Of a stretch of DNA of 64,000 nucleotides, positions 9,979-21,703 are shown piece by piece. The DNA is from Collybia mongolica (lineage: Eukaryota; Basidiomycota; Agaricomycetes; Agaricales; Clitocybaceae). The position numbers and the translations under genes were made by a program. Each line of letters opens with the position of its first letter. Positions within the stretch are counted from its first letter, which is position 1. The notes under the pieces are model-generated. The model made no database searches. It saw only the letters and a list, made by a program, of their open reading frames with translations, and was not told the origin of the DNA. The stretch lies in assembly GCA_013420905.1 (NCBI GenBank), contig JAAXNY010000001.1, forward strand, positions 7,874,001 through 7,938,000, written 5' to 3'.

Positions 9979-10979
9979 TGTCAATTGCTCTCCATCATGC
10001 GATATGCGTCGACCCCCAGCTCTAGCTGATGAAGCATATGTAAAACTTGACATGTCAATGAAACAGTGAACCGGATCGCCACAAGAGCTGAGCGCAGAGG
10101 ATGATGGAGTATAAGTCAAAGCCTTTGCTGGTGTGAGTCTTGTGTAGCGGGTGAGCCTACTAGTTTATTGTGTACGATCATAGTTTACTGGTAAGAAACG
10201 CAATCGCGAGCAGCAAGAAATTTAACACGCCAGACAGCTACGCACGTGGAATGTGAGCTTAATTCTCGGTCTGTTACACTCTCGAACATAGCGACTGGTG
10301 CCATGCTTGTTCGGGTCCTGCAGGGGCTCTGGGGTATCCGTTATCATTGACGGTCGCTCCCTGTCGCTGGGCGTGGCCATAGGCCGTTTGGCCCGTTGAC
10401 CCCATTCATTTTATAATATAGGGATGACGGAGTACTTCATATGTTTGTAAAGCTGAGGTCCAGGCTCGAGCTCGATTCATGGTATTGGGCAGAATGGCAA
10501 TCGCCGAATTAAGAAAAAAAATCCCTGACACGTGCGTGTGACTCTCAGTAAAAAATAAAGTCAGTCGCGAGTTTTGACATCACCCAAATGTAATGGTCAA
10601 GAGCCAGCCCAAAGTAGTCAAAAATCATTCATTTCCTCCCCAATGGCCAAATCCACATTGAAAGTTGACAAAATCATAAGTTTGAATTACCATTTTTATT
10701 GACTCTTGTAAGACTTTTCGTTGACTTTGTCATTACTGCTGAGTTTACACTGACTAAGCATGACTTTATTTTTTACTGAGTGTGACTAGGGCTGTATTTG
10801 GTCCTATTGTTTGATGCCACATCAGAAATAAGCGAGCAACTTTTGCCTCCGATAAGTAAGTACTTCGATATCGATCGTCGAGAGCACTTTTCGGGGTTGT
10901 AAAGGTGTGTAGGTTCGTAGGGGTCCAATAAGTGGCATTATACTTCCCACGCTTCCAACACCGCCCCTCCAAGACTGCC
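9979..10979. other. Intergenic DNA, nothing recognised
   Basis: About 1 kb between the two divergent pseudogenes of unit 2. I see no convincing coding frame, structural RNA or repeat. Confidence 0.5.
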
Positions 10980-12273
10980 ATGTCGAATTCGACCCCCCTT
11001 GCCGATGAAAAACCTGGAAAAAGTCAGCGGACAGATACGCCAGTGCCGAATATCGTTTGTATAGTGATGAGTTGTACCGGCGGGACCGTTACTTTTCGTT
11101 CAAGGATCAAGGATATCTTCTTCATTCCAGATACCATCAGGAATGGATAGCTTCTTGGAAGGGGACAAATAAAAACTGGCTCGAGTGTGAAGATGGTCTA
11201 GTAGGGGAGGTGAAGTAGCAATGAGTTTGATCACAATGAGGGCTGCTAACTTTATCTGCAAGATGATCCATGTTGTAATGTCGGCAACACGAATATCCAA
11301 TGGTGCACAAGTGGTATTGAAGAAACTTGTTACCGCTTCTTCAGAAAGCGAAGCTTCCTTTGCTCATCTTTTTCAAGTGAACCACATAGATCAAACGCGG
11401 CCAACCACACAATCCCTCTGCTGGATGTATTCACACTCCCAGACGAAGGCACTACGTTCATAGTCCTTCCCTTCCTATCGGATTGGGAACAACCCAGGTT
11501 TGTAACTATCGGGGAAGCCATTGCATTCTTTCAGCAAATATTTGAGGTATGTCTGTCTGTTTCCAGGCTTATGCACCACTAAGGCTTTGATAGGGCCTTG
11601 CATTCTTCCACAAGCTTAATATTGCGCATAAGTAAAGCTATTTTCTCTACCCTAGCCTTCTTTCACTGATCAAATATACTTGGCGATATAAAATTCGATA
11701 ACTTAATGATGGACTCTGCGCCCCTCTACAACGAGCCGATCATGTGGTGAATTATTACAAAAATCAAGATTTCACTCGTAAGGTAAAACGTCGAATCCCC
11801 AGTACAATCCCGACGATTGTCCTCCTAGAATCCCGGTTGGACACGGAGGAGACCAGACCGTCCCGGAATTTCGCACAGGCGCCCACTGTAATCCTTTCGC
11901 AGTAGACGTTTATCGCCTTCGGAACGTACTACGCGAGTGTTTTACTGACATTAGTCGAGTTTCCCTCGTTACTACTGTTTACTTATTTGCTCTACAGGGA
12001 GACAATTATGATGATGGGATCAAGATTGGCTTTGACTTTATGAGACCACTGCTAAAAGACATGTGCCACGAGGATCCAGGAAAGCGGCCAACAATGTCGG
12101 ATGTTGTCGTTCTTTTCGAGAAGATCACGAAATCCTTGAGCAGCTTGAAACTTCGTTCGCGGGTCGTACCCAAGGAACAGCTTCTCTTTCATCGAGCCAT
12201 TCTTTTTCCGGTTCACTGGGCAAGGCAGATATCCCTGGTTGTGCGCCGTGTCCCCGCCATTCCTTTAATTTGA
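10980..12273 (+). pseudogene. Decayed protein kinase paralogue, unit 2
   Basis: The start (MSNSTPLADEKPGK) goes out of frame after about 14 codons; the conserved lead continues in another frame (EYRLYSDELYRRD, WKGTNKNWLECEDG). The next exon keeps NGAQVVLKKL, then shifts again before ANHTIPLLDVF and GEAIAFFQQIFE. The catalytic-loop exon is badly eroded; DIKFDNLMMD is recognisable, followed by a stop. The segment that carries DFG in the paralogues is missing: sequence jumps from KRRIP to QYNPDD. The C-lobe is well kept, ending MCHEDPGKRPTM, LRSRVVPKEQ and VPAIPLI. With at least three frame breaks and no DFG, it cannot be an active kinase. The C-terminal part may still be an open frame. Confidence 0.85.
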
Positions 12274-12548
12274 CTGTCCTATTGTGTGCACGGTGCATTT
12301 ATCGCTAAGGGGAATTTAATTGTATTGGACATTACCTAGTCAAAATCCCTAGCAGAAAGCGTGTGAGTAGAGAAGCACTTGTGATTAAATAGTTAAATAA
12401 CCAAGGAAAATGAAATGATTTTTTCGGAAAACCTCATTTGTGCGCAAAGCGCGGCTCAGCCCGAGGTCCATTCAGTGCCAAACCTCACGGTACGTTGATT
12501 GTTCCACCCACCCCTTATCTAACTAGAACCCCCAGTGACGCGATTCTG

Positions 12549-13797
12549 TTAGATATGCGGAATATAACTAGTCCATTCAATATCTGTATATGCTTTGGTA
12601 GGCAGGGACCGTAGCGATACGAATGATAGAACCATCAAGAGACCTCGAGCGACAACGTGACTGGAAACCCCAAGGGGAAGGACGATCCACCATGTTAGAT
12701 CATGGTACCACTCCGAAACCTCGACATTTAGCATGAAGACAGCGTCAAGGAAAAATAAAAAAGGCACAGCCGCAATGGTCACGGAGGACACGCGCCATAG
12801 AGTTCTTTCCGCCGTGGTTGGAAAAGAACCATTCCATGCTATACAATGTATTGCTCCAAATGCCATCGCCAGAAATATTGCAAACGCTGCTGCTTGCCCT
12901 CTGCTCCGTCGGTGCAGTCTCCCCGCCCATAGTGTCGGAACTCGAACGGCGTTTTTCGGGATGTCCTCGTCATCTGTTTCCCCAGCAAACATAACCACTG
13001 TGCTATTGAGCACCAAGTAATATGCGTATTCTATTGCCTTGGTCCAGTCTGGTGCGAACGGCTCACGGCGACGCTGGGGGTCCGATAGCAAAGATCGTTG
13101 GATTGGGGGACCGATCCGAACGGGGTACCTCACGTCCAGAGGTTTGTGCCACCAGATTATTCGAATAACGATATTTAGAAAACTGAAAGCGAGAGTGATC
13201 ATTTCTAATTCCGTGAGAGGTAAACTCTGGCAGAGGCGTGCAATGCATTGGGCAATAAACCAGGCTGTTTGTATCAGAGCGAGCCCTTTGGTAATCTCAT
13301 CGCCTTTACTCTTGTCCAAAATCTCATCACCCGAAATCTCGTGGATTCCATTCACGATGTCAGGGCGTCCTTTAAGGACATGAGGTGTGATGGGGTGTAG
13401 TATCTGCCCTTGTGCGGTGACGAATCCCCCCATACTGATGAAGAAACCATGTGTCATAGTCATTATATGCTCTGCATAGGTGTGTTAAATCATGTCTTTC
13501 ATATTGAGTAACACACGCCGAGCTGATACCTTTTGCTAACTGAAGAGCAACCATCCTCTGCCTGAGAGCCCACGCGACAATGATTTCCGGTGCAATAATC
13601 GCAAGTATCATGAGCTTCATCCGGTGGACAGCAAGCCTGATCTTGCCATGGTGTGGGCTGGGAACATTGGGATGAACAGAGACCCATGTGCACGCAACGA
13701 GCGTAGCGAGGCAGCTTATTACAACAGTGTGCAGAGTTCGACACTGGTCGATATCCTTACAAGTGGAAGACTCCGTGCTGCCGTCGAAGAATTCCAT
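12549..13797 (-). CDS. Polytopic membrane protein, unit 3
   Basis: Two exons (13797-13530 and 13471-12549, intron 58 nt, phase 1) give a complete 396-residue protein. Exon 1 has hydrophobic segments on both sides of CTWVSVHPNVPSPHHG and then IIAPEIIVAWALRQRM. Exon 2 starts near THGFFISMGGF and continues with QTAWFIAQCIAR, LPLTELEMITLAFSFLNIV, WWHKPLDVRYP, two hydrophobic segments around FGAIHCIAWNGSFP, and a last one before LSFVSLRSLP; it ends SYIPHI. I count about seven membrane segments by eye. The family is common in agaricomycetes and has no known activity. The kinase gene starts 138 bp upstream of this gene on the same strand, which suggests linked inheritance and perhaps shared control, though fungal genes are transcribed separately. 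This copy is the best reference for the family here. Confidence 0.8.
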
Positions 13798-13935
13798 GGC
13801 GGTTGACCAGGTCCACGAAGTGGAAGGAAATCCAGTGCAGTGTGAGTTTGGACGTCGCTAATTTGTTGACATATTGTTGTCAACACGGACCTACAAACCG
13901 CTTACAGGGGTATACTATAAGTATCAAACAAAAAA

Positions 13936-15320
13936 CTATCTAAACTGAGGTACAGCTGGAACCCGTCCAATAATTCGTGAAATTTGTCGTGCCCAATGCC
14001 CGGGAAAGCGTAAAAACTGGACGATGCGCCCATCTTCCCTTTTAACAACATGAGAGCGAAGCTTCCACCAACTCAATCGTTGTGTGATGGCTTCAAACCG
14101 AGATAGCACTTCTTCCATCGCAGGTCGTTTTGTGGGATCGTCTTGACACATATCCTTTAATAACGGCGACAGAAAGTTAAAGCCATATTTGCTGAAATCA
14201 CAAAGGGGGTCTCCCTGTCATATGATTTTAGTAGGACACGTAAGGCATGGAAGAGATGAATAAACCTCCGTAAAATGTTCTCGTAGGATATTTCCAGCGC
14301 GATAAACATCAACAGGGTAAGGGTTGCAATACTTTTGGGTTTTGAATTCTGGAACCGTCGTATCACCACCATAAGGGACCAAACATTGAGGAGTTCCATC
14401 TTCAGGATTATACTGCCGCGCGTTTCCGAAATCAATGTAGTAGTACTTCACTGGCCGTTTGGTCCTACTTCGGTGTTTGGATCGGCGGGTGAAATCCTTG
14501 TTCATGGCAAAGTTGGCCGGGTGAACGGGTTCATCGTAAAGAGGGGCTGAGTCCATCATGAAATTATCCCATTTTGTGTCACTAAAGTAGAGTCAAGTGC
14601 GAACTATAAATCACAGATGACAATGCCTTACTTGTGAGCAATATGGAGGCTATGCATGAAGGCCAGGCCCTAGTAATGGCCAGAGATTAAAAACACAAGC
14701 AGTTGAGAGAAGGGGATGTACCTGGAACATTTGTCTAATACAATCGATAGCCTCACCAACTGTTTCCAACGGAGGCCTTTCCCAGAATGAAAGGAAAGGC
14801 ATAACAATCAAGTTCATGTCTTTCTCTGGTAATTCAAGCACCTCATACACGGGAACACAGTGGTTAGCTGGATTCGAGGCATGCGGTGGATTAGAGAAGA
14901 AACGACAGAGTTTGATTTCATTGAGATCAACTGGTGATGTACCAAGTCTTTTCAGAGTTACATGGGCTCCATCCGAGATTCGTGTCGCGGTATTGACAGT
15001 CTCCACATTCTGTATAACAGAAGTATTGAGCAAGCTGCAACAGGGGGAACGAGTTAAGTCGCGTTACATACAAGTTCGACCTGGGCATCTTCACAAAGAA
15101 GCCAGTTATCCCCTGTCTTCCACGAAGCGACCCAGTCTGGATGGTATCTAGGTCTAAGACGATAACCTTTCTCCTCTAGCCATAAGTATAGGTCCCGCCA
15201 GAATACCTCGGACCGGAATAAACGCAGTTCATCCATTGCATTGTCGCTTATTTCAAAAAGATGGTCGTCGCGGAGCGCCTCGTTCGCTATCACTTGCTGT
15301 AAATCTTCTCCTGGCTTCAT
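13936..15320 (-). CDS. Divergent eukaryotic-type protein kinase, unit 3
   Basis: Five exons (15320-15072, 15009-14722, 14669-14632, 14581-14266, 14214-13936) encode 389 residues with no frame breaks. Exons 2 and 4 have exactly the lengths of those in the unit 1 kinase (288 and 316 nt). The lead contains FWRDLYLWLEEKGYRLRPRY. The lysine sits in VTLKRL, the catalytic loop reads IAHNDTKWDN, the metal motif is YYIDFGNA, and VPEF and the C-lobe MCQDDPTKRPAMEE follow. The long stretch between catalytic loop and DFG is shared with unit 1, so it belongs to the family. Catalysis is plausible; the role is unknown. It is about as far from the unit 1 copy as an old duplicate, so the units were not duplicated yesterday. 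Confidence 0.8.
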
Positions 15321-15639
15321 AGCGGCGGACGAAAACGAGGATGACCAAGTGAAGGGAGAACGTAAAAGAAGGTGAGTTGGGCAGTCTTGTTTATGGAGAC
15401 GTGGGAATATGTTTGTATTGACTATTGTTCTTCATGAGCACGTACTTGGACCCACTGAAGCCTACTAGTGGAAAAGTAAGCGACACCAATAGGGAGCAAC
15501 GTTCTTGTATTCATGTGCGTGGCGCGGGTTGCCATTGATGTAGCTCGTTTACTTCCGACCGGAACCGATCCGTGTGGCTGAATTCTGATTTGGCGTTTTT
15601 GTTTTACTTCCAAAGTACTTAGAGGGATGGTATTTTGAC

Positions 15640-16411
15640 AGCGCCTCGGTATCTTCCTTTCTCCCTAACTGTTTCGCACATTGCACCAGGAGTGCCATTC
15701 ATTGCACAGGGTGCATTATTCTCTACCATTCCACACACCCACTCTTTAAACCACTGTCCCTGACCGCAGGAAATCGAGCTCAAGGACCTGATGTCTACCC
15801 TCAGTTCCTCCATCTCCAGCCTCCACATCTCCAGGACCAGCGAGGCTGTATTTTGTCTCATGAAGATCTTAAAGTGTGCACCTGATGACCCTTGGTGGAC
15901 AAAATCATGGTCAAGAAGCCACGAGGACCATTTGGCTAGAGCGATTGAGCAAGTGCGCTGGGCTGTCGGAAGTCTGCGAATATGTCTGGACCTAGCCAAA
16001 ATGTTTGCGGCTCCTGATATTGCCAAAAATGTGTTGTACATGCTCACTAAACGAGATCGGTATGTAACTCGCCGACCCCTTCGCCCTCCCGGCTCACATC
16101 AACTTGCTAGAATACCTCTTGCACTATCTCGGTGTTCAACGGCGGGGACATCACGCTCTCTAACCAGCCCTATCTTAGAGGATGCAAAATTGTATTTCAA
16201 GCAGACGAAGGTTAGGATTAACTTTTCGATATACAGGGTGTACTTGACACGTCTTCTGAAAAGACATGCACAACTACATTACTGGATCATGTGAACCAGC
16301 AACCTATAGAAATCCCTTATGAACCGGGAAAGCCTGATCCTGACGGTGAAGACTCTGGTGAGACCCTGCATGATGAGGTACTAGAATCGCACTCCAAGCT
16401 GTAATTTGTGA
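15640..16411 (+). pseudogene. Remnant of an unrecognised gene
   Basis: Several short stretches look coding in plus-strand frames: APGVPFIAQGALFSTIPH, then after a probable intron KDLMSTLSSSISSLHISR and HLARAIEQVRWAVGSLRICL, and later a 54-codon open run ending EVLESHSKL and stop. The first part resembles the helical N-terminal domain seen at the start of many agaricomycete signalling proteins, but I cannot name it. The pieces need frame changes or very short introns to connect, so I treat this as a decayed gene. An antisense open frame across 15619-16047 is an alternative reading. Confidence 0.35.
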
Positions 16412-17120
16412 CACTGACATTCGCCTCAACGCTCAATAGCCTAATGACAGCGGCCTAACTTCAAAACCGAAGGCGCTGAGTGGAGTTCGAAGGTACAAGA
16501 TGTATTTGAACCGCGGTTCCTCATGTAGCAGTAATGATGAGCGTGATTCCCGCTGAGGGTCTATTTCAGTGACGTCAAGTGGACGTTCTTAAAACAGAAT
16601 TCAAGAACATGAGCGGTACGACTCATACGTCGAGCATATACATATGAGCAACCGCGAGGTAGCCGCTGGGTGGCATTGTAGAAGTTTTCATCATGGGTGG
16701 TGGACGCAAAGAATGGGATGGTTAAGTTCAAGCTTCCGGTTAACATCCAAGTGTTTGTCACAGAGATCCAAGTTCGAAGTCCGCCTAGTAATAGTATCAA
16801 GAGGTACCGCTCTTTTCGTACTACCTTTTAATGATGTCCAGGTCATTTACCCCAATAAACGCTCAATATTCAAATTGGGTTTAATGAAGGTGTCGCAAAG
16901 ACGCGTCCGTCGGTATTCATGCGAGAGCACGGCTAGAGTTTCTAATATCCGGACAATCTTATTAGACGAAAGTATAGTGATGTGTGGGAAGAATGTGCAT
17001 TGATCGCGGCCCACTAGTATTACAGACATGGAACTGAGTAAGGAACAGTAAACTGATGCGGAGATATAATAACATCACATCGGGCAGCCAAAATAGGGTG
17101 AACACTATAAACATCTTGAA
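16412..17120. other. Intergenic DNA, nothing recognised
   Basis: Interval between the gene remnant and the 3' end of the Rae1 gene. Short open frames on both strands lack recognisable motifs. Confidence 0.5.
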
Positions 17121-18605
17121 TCACTTTCTAGGTCGCTTTCTAACTTCCTCGTCCTTACACGAGTGCAACATGAGTTTGTTTGGATGTCCAGGAGTCATGC
17201 CAGAGTGGCCTTTTGACCAGTCGTATGAAACAGCGTAAGCAAATATACTACCGTTCCGGTTGAAAGCAGTGCTCGATATGGGACCTGGGGCGGGATCGAA
17301 AGCTAGGTGTGAGTCCGTTTTAGTGACAGGCGTGGTGCATTATAGAAAGATAAAGCTTACACTTCAGACGTGTACGTGCGTCCTTATCCCAGAAGTGGAT
17401 GGTGCCGTCCGAGCCTGAATCAAAACAATGAGCTGAGTTCGTTTCGGCAGACCAGGGACTATGTACCGCATGTTGAGAAGGTGCCGTGCACGGGGTGGAA
17501 CGAGATGTCGTTGACGGCATACACTAGGGCTTGGTCTTTTGAGCCTTGGACATTGTCCCGGCGGTGACATTTGAACGAAAAGTTGTTTCTGAGCAATATT
17601 CGATCAACTTGTGGAAACATCCATACAGGTAGAAAGCATACGCGGAATCCTTATCTTCGACATATCTAGGATATAAAATGAGTCGAGGACACCAAGGGCG
17701 GGAGAATGAGCTCACTGGATTGCCACCCTCCCTTCGACACTTCCAACGGCGAAACCACTGTTGGTCGCAGCGGTGAAACACGATATAACGCGAGTTTGCC
17801 ATTTCAAAGGTGAAGCAATGGTCTGTACAAGAAATGTCAGTGTCATGATAGGATATTTGAGCTGTTTACAAGCCTTGTATGCAGTGTTCGGGTTGGTGAG
17901 GTTAAATATTTGAACATGGCGTTCAGCAGTACCGACCACCATAAGTGGGTATTGCACGTCGAATGTATAGCACCTCTCCGGCAGGGTCACCGTTGCCACA
18001 GGTGCAGGTGCACGTAGATCCCAGTACTGAGGAACATAAGTTCGGGTTCCCTAACAAAGGTAGAGCCACATACTTTGATCGTCTTATCCCAACTACCTGT
18101 TGCCAGAATTCCAGCCTGGGGCGCGTCAACCCATCGTACAGCCTTGATTGGCGCGTCGTGTTGCGCGACCTGCGTTGACTGGCCAGTTGTGATGTCGAAC
18201 ATCCGCCCGGCATTGTCTGCCCCTCCTGAGAATATTTTGTTCCCCTCCTGCGAAAGAATGAGGCCACAGCTATAAATAATTACACGTCTGAAAATGTACC
18301 TTGTTCCAACAGACGCCTAACACAGGGCCCTGGTGCTGGTACATCGCCTTTCCTTGGGACTGGCCAGAGGCTGTCACCTCGTAAATTCGGACCTGTTGGT
18401 AAGAGTGAGTACACCAGACAGAAGTCCATAATGAATGGCGTACACTGTTATCCCAGCTCCCGACAGCCAAATAATCTGCTTGACCAGAGAACGCTATGGA
18501 GGAGATAGAGTCCGTCGGGGGATCAGCCATTTCAACATCCTTGTCGGCTGATGCATTCGCGGTGGATGGCGCATTAGAGGTGTTCCCCGCGCCGAAGAAC
18601 GACAT
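17121..18605 (-). CDS. rae1: mRNA export factor Rae1/Gle2 (WD40)
   Basis: Nine exons encode 350 residues of a WD40 propeller that, in the Rae1/Gle2 family, binds Nup98-type nucleoporins and serves poly(A) RNA export at the nuclear pore. Exons: 18605-18444, 18392-18300, 18247-18074, 18026-17874, 17822-17716, 17665-17642, 17588-17467, 17414-17361, 17284-17121. Landmarks are DSISSIAFSGQADYLAVGSW, AQHDAPIKAVRW, GILATGSWDKTIKYWDLRAP, LPERCYTFDVQYPLMVVGTA, SVEGRVAIQYVEDK, AVNDISFHPVHGTF, SDGTIHFWDKDARTRLK and FAYAVSYDWSKGH, all typical of Rae1. Length is close to the usual ~350-370. The intron after exon 4 (17873-17823) begins GC instead of GT. Its 51 nt are in frame, so retention would add 17 residues without a stop. 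The gene looks functional. Confidence 0.95.
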
Positions 18606-18895
18606 TGGTGTGTAGATAGTTTACCAGATTTTATGGCGGGGGATCCAATCGTGAAAATTCAGAAATCGAGAGACGGCGTGAACTTGGTAATTGAAACGAG
18701 CGAGAAACAAGTCGGGATCGAAATTATCAACTGAAAATTATGTAATATTTTGGTATATAAAGTTTGTTTTCTTTCCAGCTGTAGTATCCGACTTCTATAT
18801 AAACTCCCATGATACAGATACAACGGTTTCCTGATACCGATAGCGATCAAAAACAGTAAATGATAAGGTTAGTAAATAGTCGGCTCGAAAATCCC

Positions 18896-20649
18896 TTAAT
18901 TTTCCGTCTTTTGTTTCTTGAATTTCATATGTGCATACTTGTTCGCCCTCTGTACCGTAACTATACGTCGTGGCGTTTGGGGGGTTGAGTCAAGTTGGGA
19001 ACTGATGTTGAGTCGTTGCATAGGCACTCCGCCGGCGTCGTTGTTGGTGACACGCTCCCCTCGTGGTCGTTTCAAGCTTCGTTGAACCTGAACCATTTGA
19101 AGTGGGGCAACAGCACTTAGACGAGACATGTGGGGGTCAACACTGGAGAGTGGTGGCCTTGAGCTTCTCGAAGGGGTTCTTGGTGGGTGATAATCATCCC
19201 TGCCTCGTTTTAGTGGTCTGCTTAAAGGGGCTATGGTGATTGGATGGGGCCGTGATAAGTGGGTTTGTGCATGAGGTCGGTTTGGTGTTGGGGGTACTAA
19301 AGGTTTGTCCAATAAGTTTTGAACAGTACCTGTTACTACATTCAATCGAGATGGTGCAGGTCTGAGCGACACTGGGGAGAAGGGTGACTTTAGTGTTGGG
19401 GGCACTGAAGGTTTGTTTGGTGTTATTCGAACAGTGTTTATTCTTACACTCGGAACTGATTGAAATGGTGCAGGGCCGAGCGAGGTTGAAGATGAGAGGT
19501 GCAATGTGGAGGGCCCTGCCCCTGGTGTCAATAAGCCCCTTACCCCAGACTCCAATTTGGGTTGGGATTGTTGCATGAGTTTTTGTGTACTTGGTCGAGT
19601 CCCTGGAATTGGGAGTTGGTTAGGTAGGCGCTAGTAGTTGATTAGCGGGCAGAACAAAGAATAAGCAATATATATACCCTAAAATTAAACCTGCAGGTGT
19701 GAAACCCAGTTTTACCAACAGCCCTCCAAGCCTGAAATGAAGAATGAGCCTAAACCATATTGAAGCACAGTAAGAAACTCACTTTGTCAACAATGTAAAG
19801 GCCATCGTACCGATACCTATTTAGGGATCTACATGAGTGCCTTGTTCACTGTGAGAATTAGAACATATACTAACCCTTCTGTGGGTGCATATAGAGATTT
19901 GAGACTATATCCCCGTACTACACGGACAGGCTTTTTGGTCGTGCATGATATCTGGCTCGACATGAGAATAACAACTTTGACTACAATAAATCGGATTACC
20001 TTCAAAGCCTTGTTGCCCAGTACCCATTCTTGGTCCGCACTTTGTGCACCTTCCCAAAGCTTTATGCGGGATTCAGTAGCCATAAATAAGGAACTGAGAG
20101 TGTCGTCTCACCTTCCTTCCCCGTAGCTGATCCATCAGGGTTCCTTTAGTATCACGTCCACCTGCACGACATTTTATGAACCACTGAGAACTAGACGGGG
20201 TTATCACCAACCCTGCCCAGTATACGTACTAAGGGTATCAAGTTCAGCACATGAGACGGGAAGACACCAGGTCCATCGTACTCACATCATTTCCCCGTTG
20301 TCCTCATCATCCTCGTAGCCCCCTGACCTGCAACAACCTTGTAAACGACCATGCAATGTGATCCTAAAAAAACTAACAGAACGATAGAGTATGCGCCGTC
20401 CGTTGCATTACCATGAATCCCAGCCCTCAAAGGCGCATGAACTCCGGCCTCGCTGCATCCCACCCGAGAAGACCAGGATGAACCAACCGGAAAACCTTGG
20501 ATCTCGCCATGGACTTTCCTAGGAGATTGAATGAACATTGAGCAACCTTGCAGGACATGAGGACATCTGTTAGAAGCATACGGGTTTCTGCCTTTGCAAG
20601 CGACCTTGATTCCCCTAAAAAAGTGTGTATCGCTGCTAGACTTCGCCAT
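18896..20649 (-). CDS. SRA-YDG domain protein (methyl-cytosine reader family)
   Basis: Nine exons (20649-20378, 20327-20286, 20228-20212, 20161-20112, 20059-20000, 19951-19875, 19816-19783, 19731-19678, 19630-18896) join in phase to 446 residues. Residues 46-202 form an SRA-YDG domain: VHGEIQGFPVGSSW, CSEAGVHAPLRAGIHG, DGAYSIVLSGGYEDDEDNGE, YTGQGGRD, NKALK, KKPVRVVRGY, then GYRYDGLYIVDKAWRAVGKT. SRA domains bind 5-methylcytosine or hemimethylated DNA. The remaining 244 residues are Pro/Ser/Arg-rich, disordered, with two similar VPPT-containing segments, and end in a basic stretch (KKQKTEN) that could act in nuclear import. There is no RING or SET domain, so it is not a UHRF1 or SUVH copy. Exon 3 is only 17 nt. 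The start at 20649 is the first Met of the open exon and is uncertain. Confidence 0.88.
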
Positions 20650-20950
20650 TGATTTGGAATTGCAGTGATTTGTGAGCTGTACGTGACAGGACCGTGAGAT
20701 AACGACGGAGTTCCAAACATATCAACATGTTTACGACGCGTTGCGTCACGCCCAACCACGGTGGCACGTGATGAGTATCCGGCCACTGACAGTGATTTTC
20801 TGATTCGTTCTCACCCAAACGAAGTCGTCTCATATTTTTCTATAATGTTTTCCAACGTCACCCTTAACATACATTATAGCAAATTCACTCTCCACTTAGA
20901 GCCTTCTGACAGCACACGGCAATTTCTAGCATGGTCATAGCCCATAAGGA

Positions 20951-20958
20951 GTGTAAAT
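20951..20958. repeat. hAT target-site duplication, left copy
   Basis: GTGTAAAT, repeated exactly at 25819-25826 beyond the right end. Eight bp is the hAT standard. Confidence 0.93.
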
Positions 20959-20970
20959 CAGTGTTGTATT

Positions 20971-21062
20971 CTAAGGGGTTATTAACGCCTGAAATTTTTC
21001 TTAAACCTTAGCTCTTAGGAACATGTCTTAATTAAGCCTTGTAGCTAAGGGGTTATTAACGC
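20971..21062 (+). repeat. Subterminal 18-bp direct repeat pair in hAT left end
   Basis: CTAAGGGGTTATTAACGC occurs at 20971-20988 and again at 21045-21062. Subterminal repeats near hAT ends are often transposase-binding sites; that role is inferred here. Confidence 0.7.
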
Positions 21063-21476
21063 TCTGAGTGAAAACAGCCATTTCTCGTTACCCATCAAAG
21101 TCGTCGCCTGACCCTTCCAATTCCCCATCATCTGGGATCCTGTTTTCATCCACCTCTTCATCTGCCAACAGCTCCATCAGCTGTGCCTCCTGAGTGTATG
21201 CTTGGCGTCGACGTGTGCGCCTCAACTGTTCATCGATGTCTGATTCCTTGCGGCCGGCAAACAACAACTCCAATGACCTTGGCAACCATTTTGACCGTTG
21301 GCGACCATATGTGATATTCTGCAGCTCCTCCTCCTCGGAGTCATCACTTCTTTCTTGTTCCTCCTGTACCCACCTAGCCATCTCCATCCGCCATCCTTCA
21401 CAAGACCTCACCAACCCCAACCGCAGCCGTGGGAGCTCTTCCCCATCTTGGTTCGTATCTGCGTCATCTTCCAATA

Positions 21477-21688
21477 CAGTGGCTCAAAAAACTGCCCCAA
21501 TGTTTGTACATTTTTGAAAGATCAATATGGTATGAAGTGCTGACATAAGCAGGGGACCTGGGGTAATTATGTAAGATACTATGACATTGTGGCTTTCCAA
21601 TGGACCCTGGATCATGTGATTTGGATCAAAACCCATTAAGCTATAGGCCAAACAAAATGATTACTCATTGGGGCAGTTTTTTGACCCT
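21477..21688 (+). repeat. Left terminal inverted repeat, Tc1 copy 1
   Basis: About 212 bp, nearly identical to the complement of 22875-23084. The outer copy of TCAAAAAACTGCCCCAAT is at about 21482-21500; the inner copy, inverted, is at about 21668-21686. Confidence 0.9.
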
Positions 21689-21703
21689 CTATTAATTTTC
21701 TAT

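Noticed and set aside
15619..16047. 142-codon minus-strand frame
   Set aside because: Overlaps a plus-strand remnant with better family resemblance; neither is secure.
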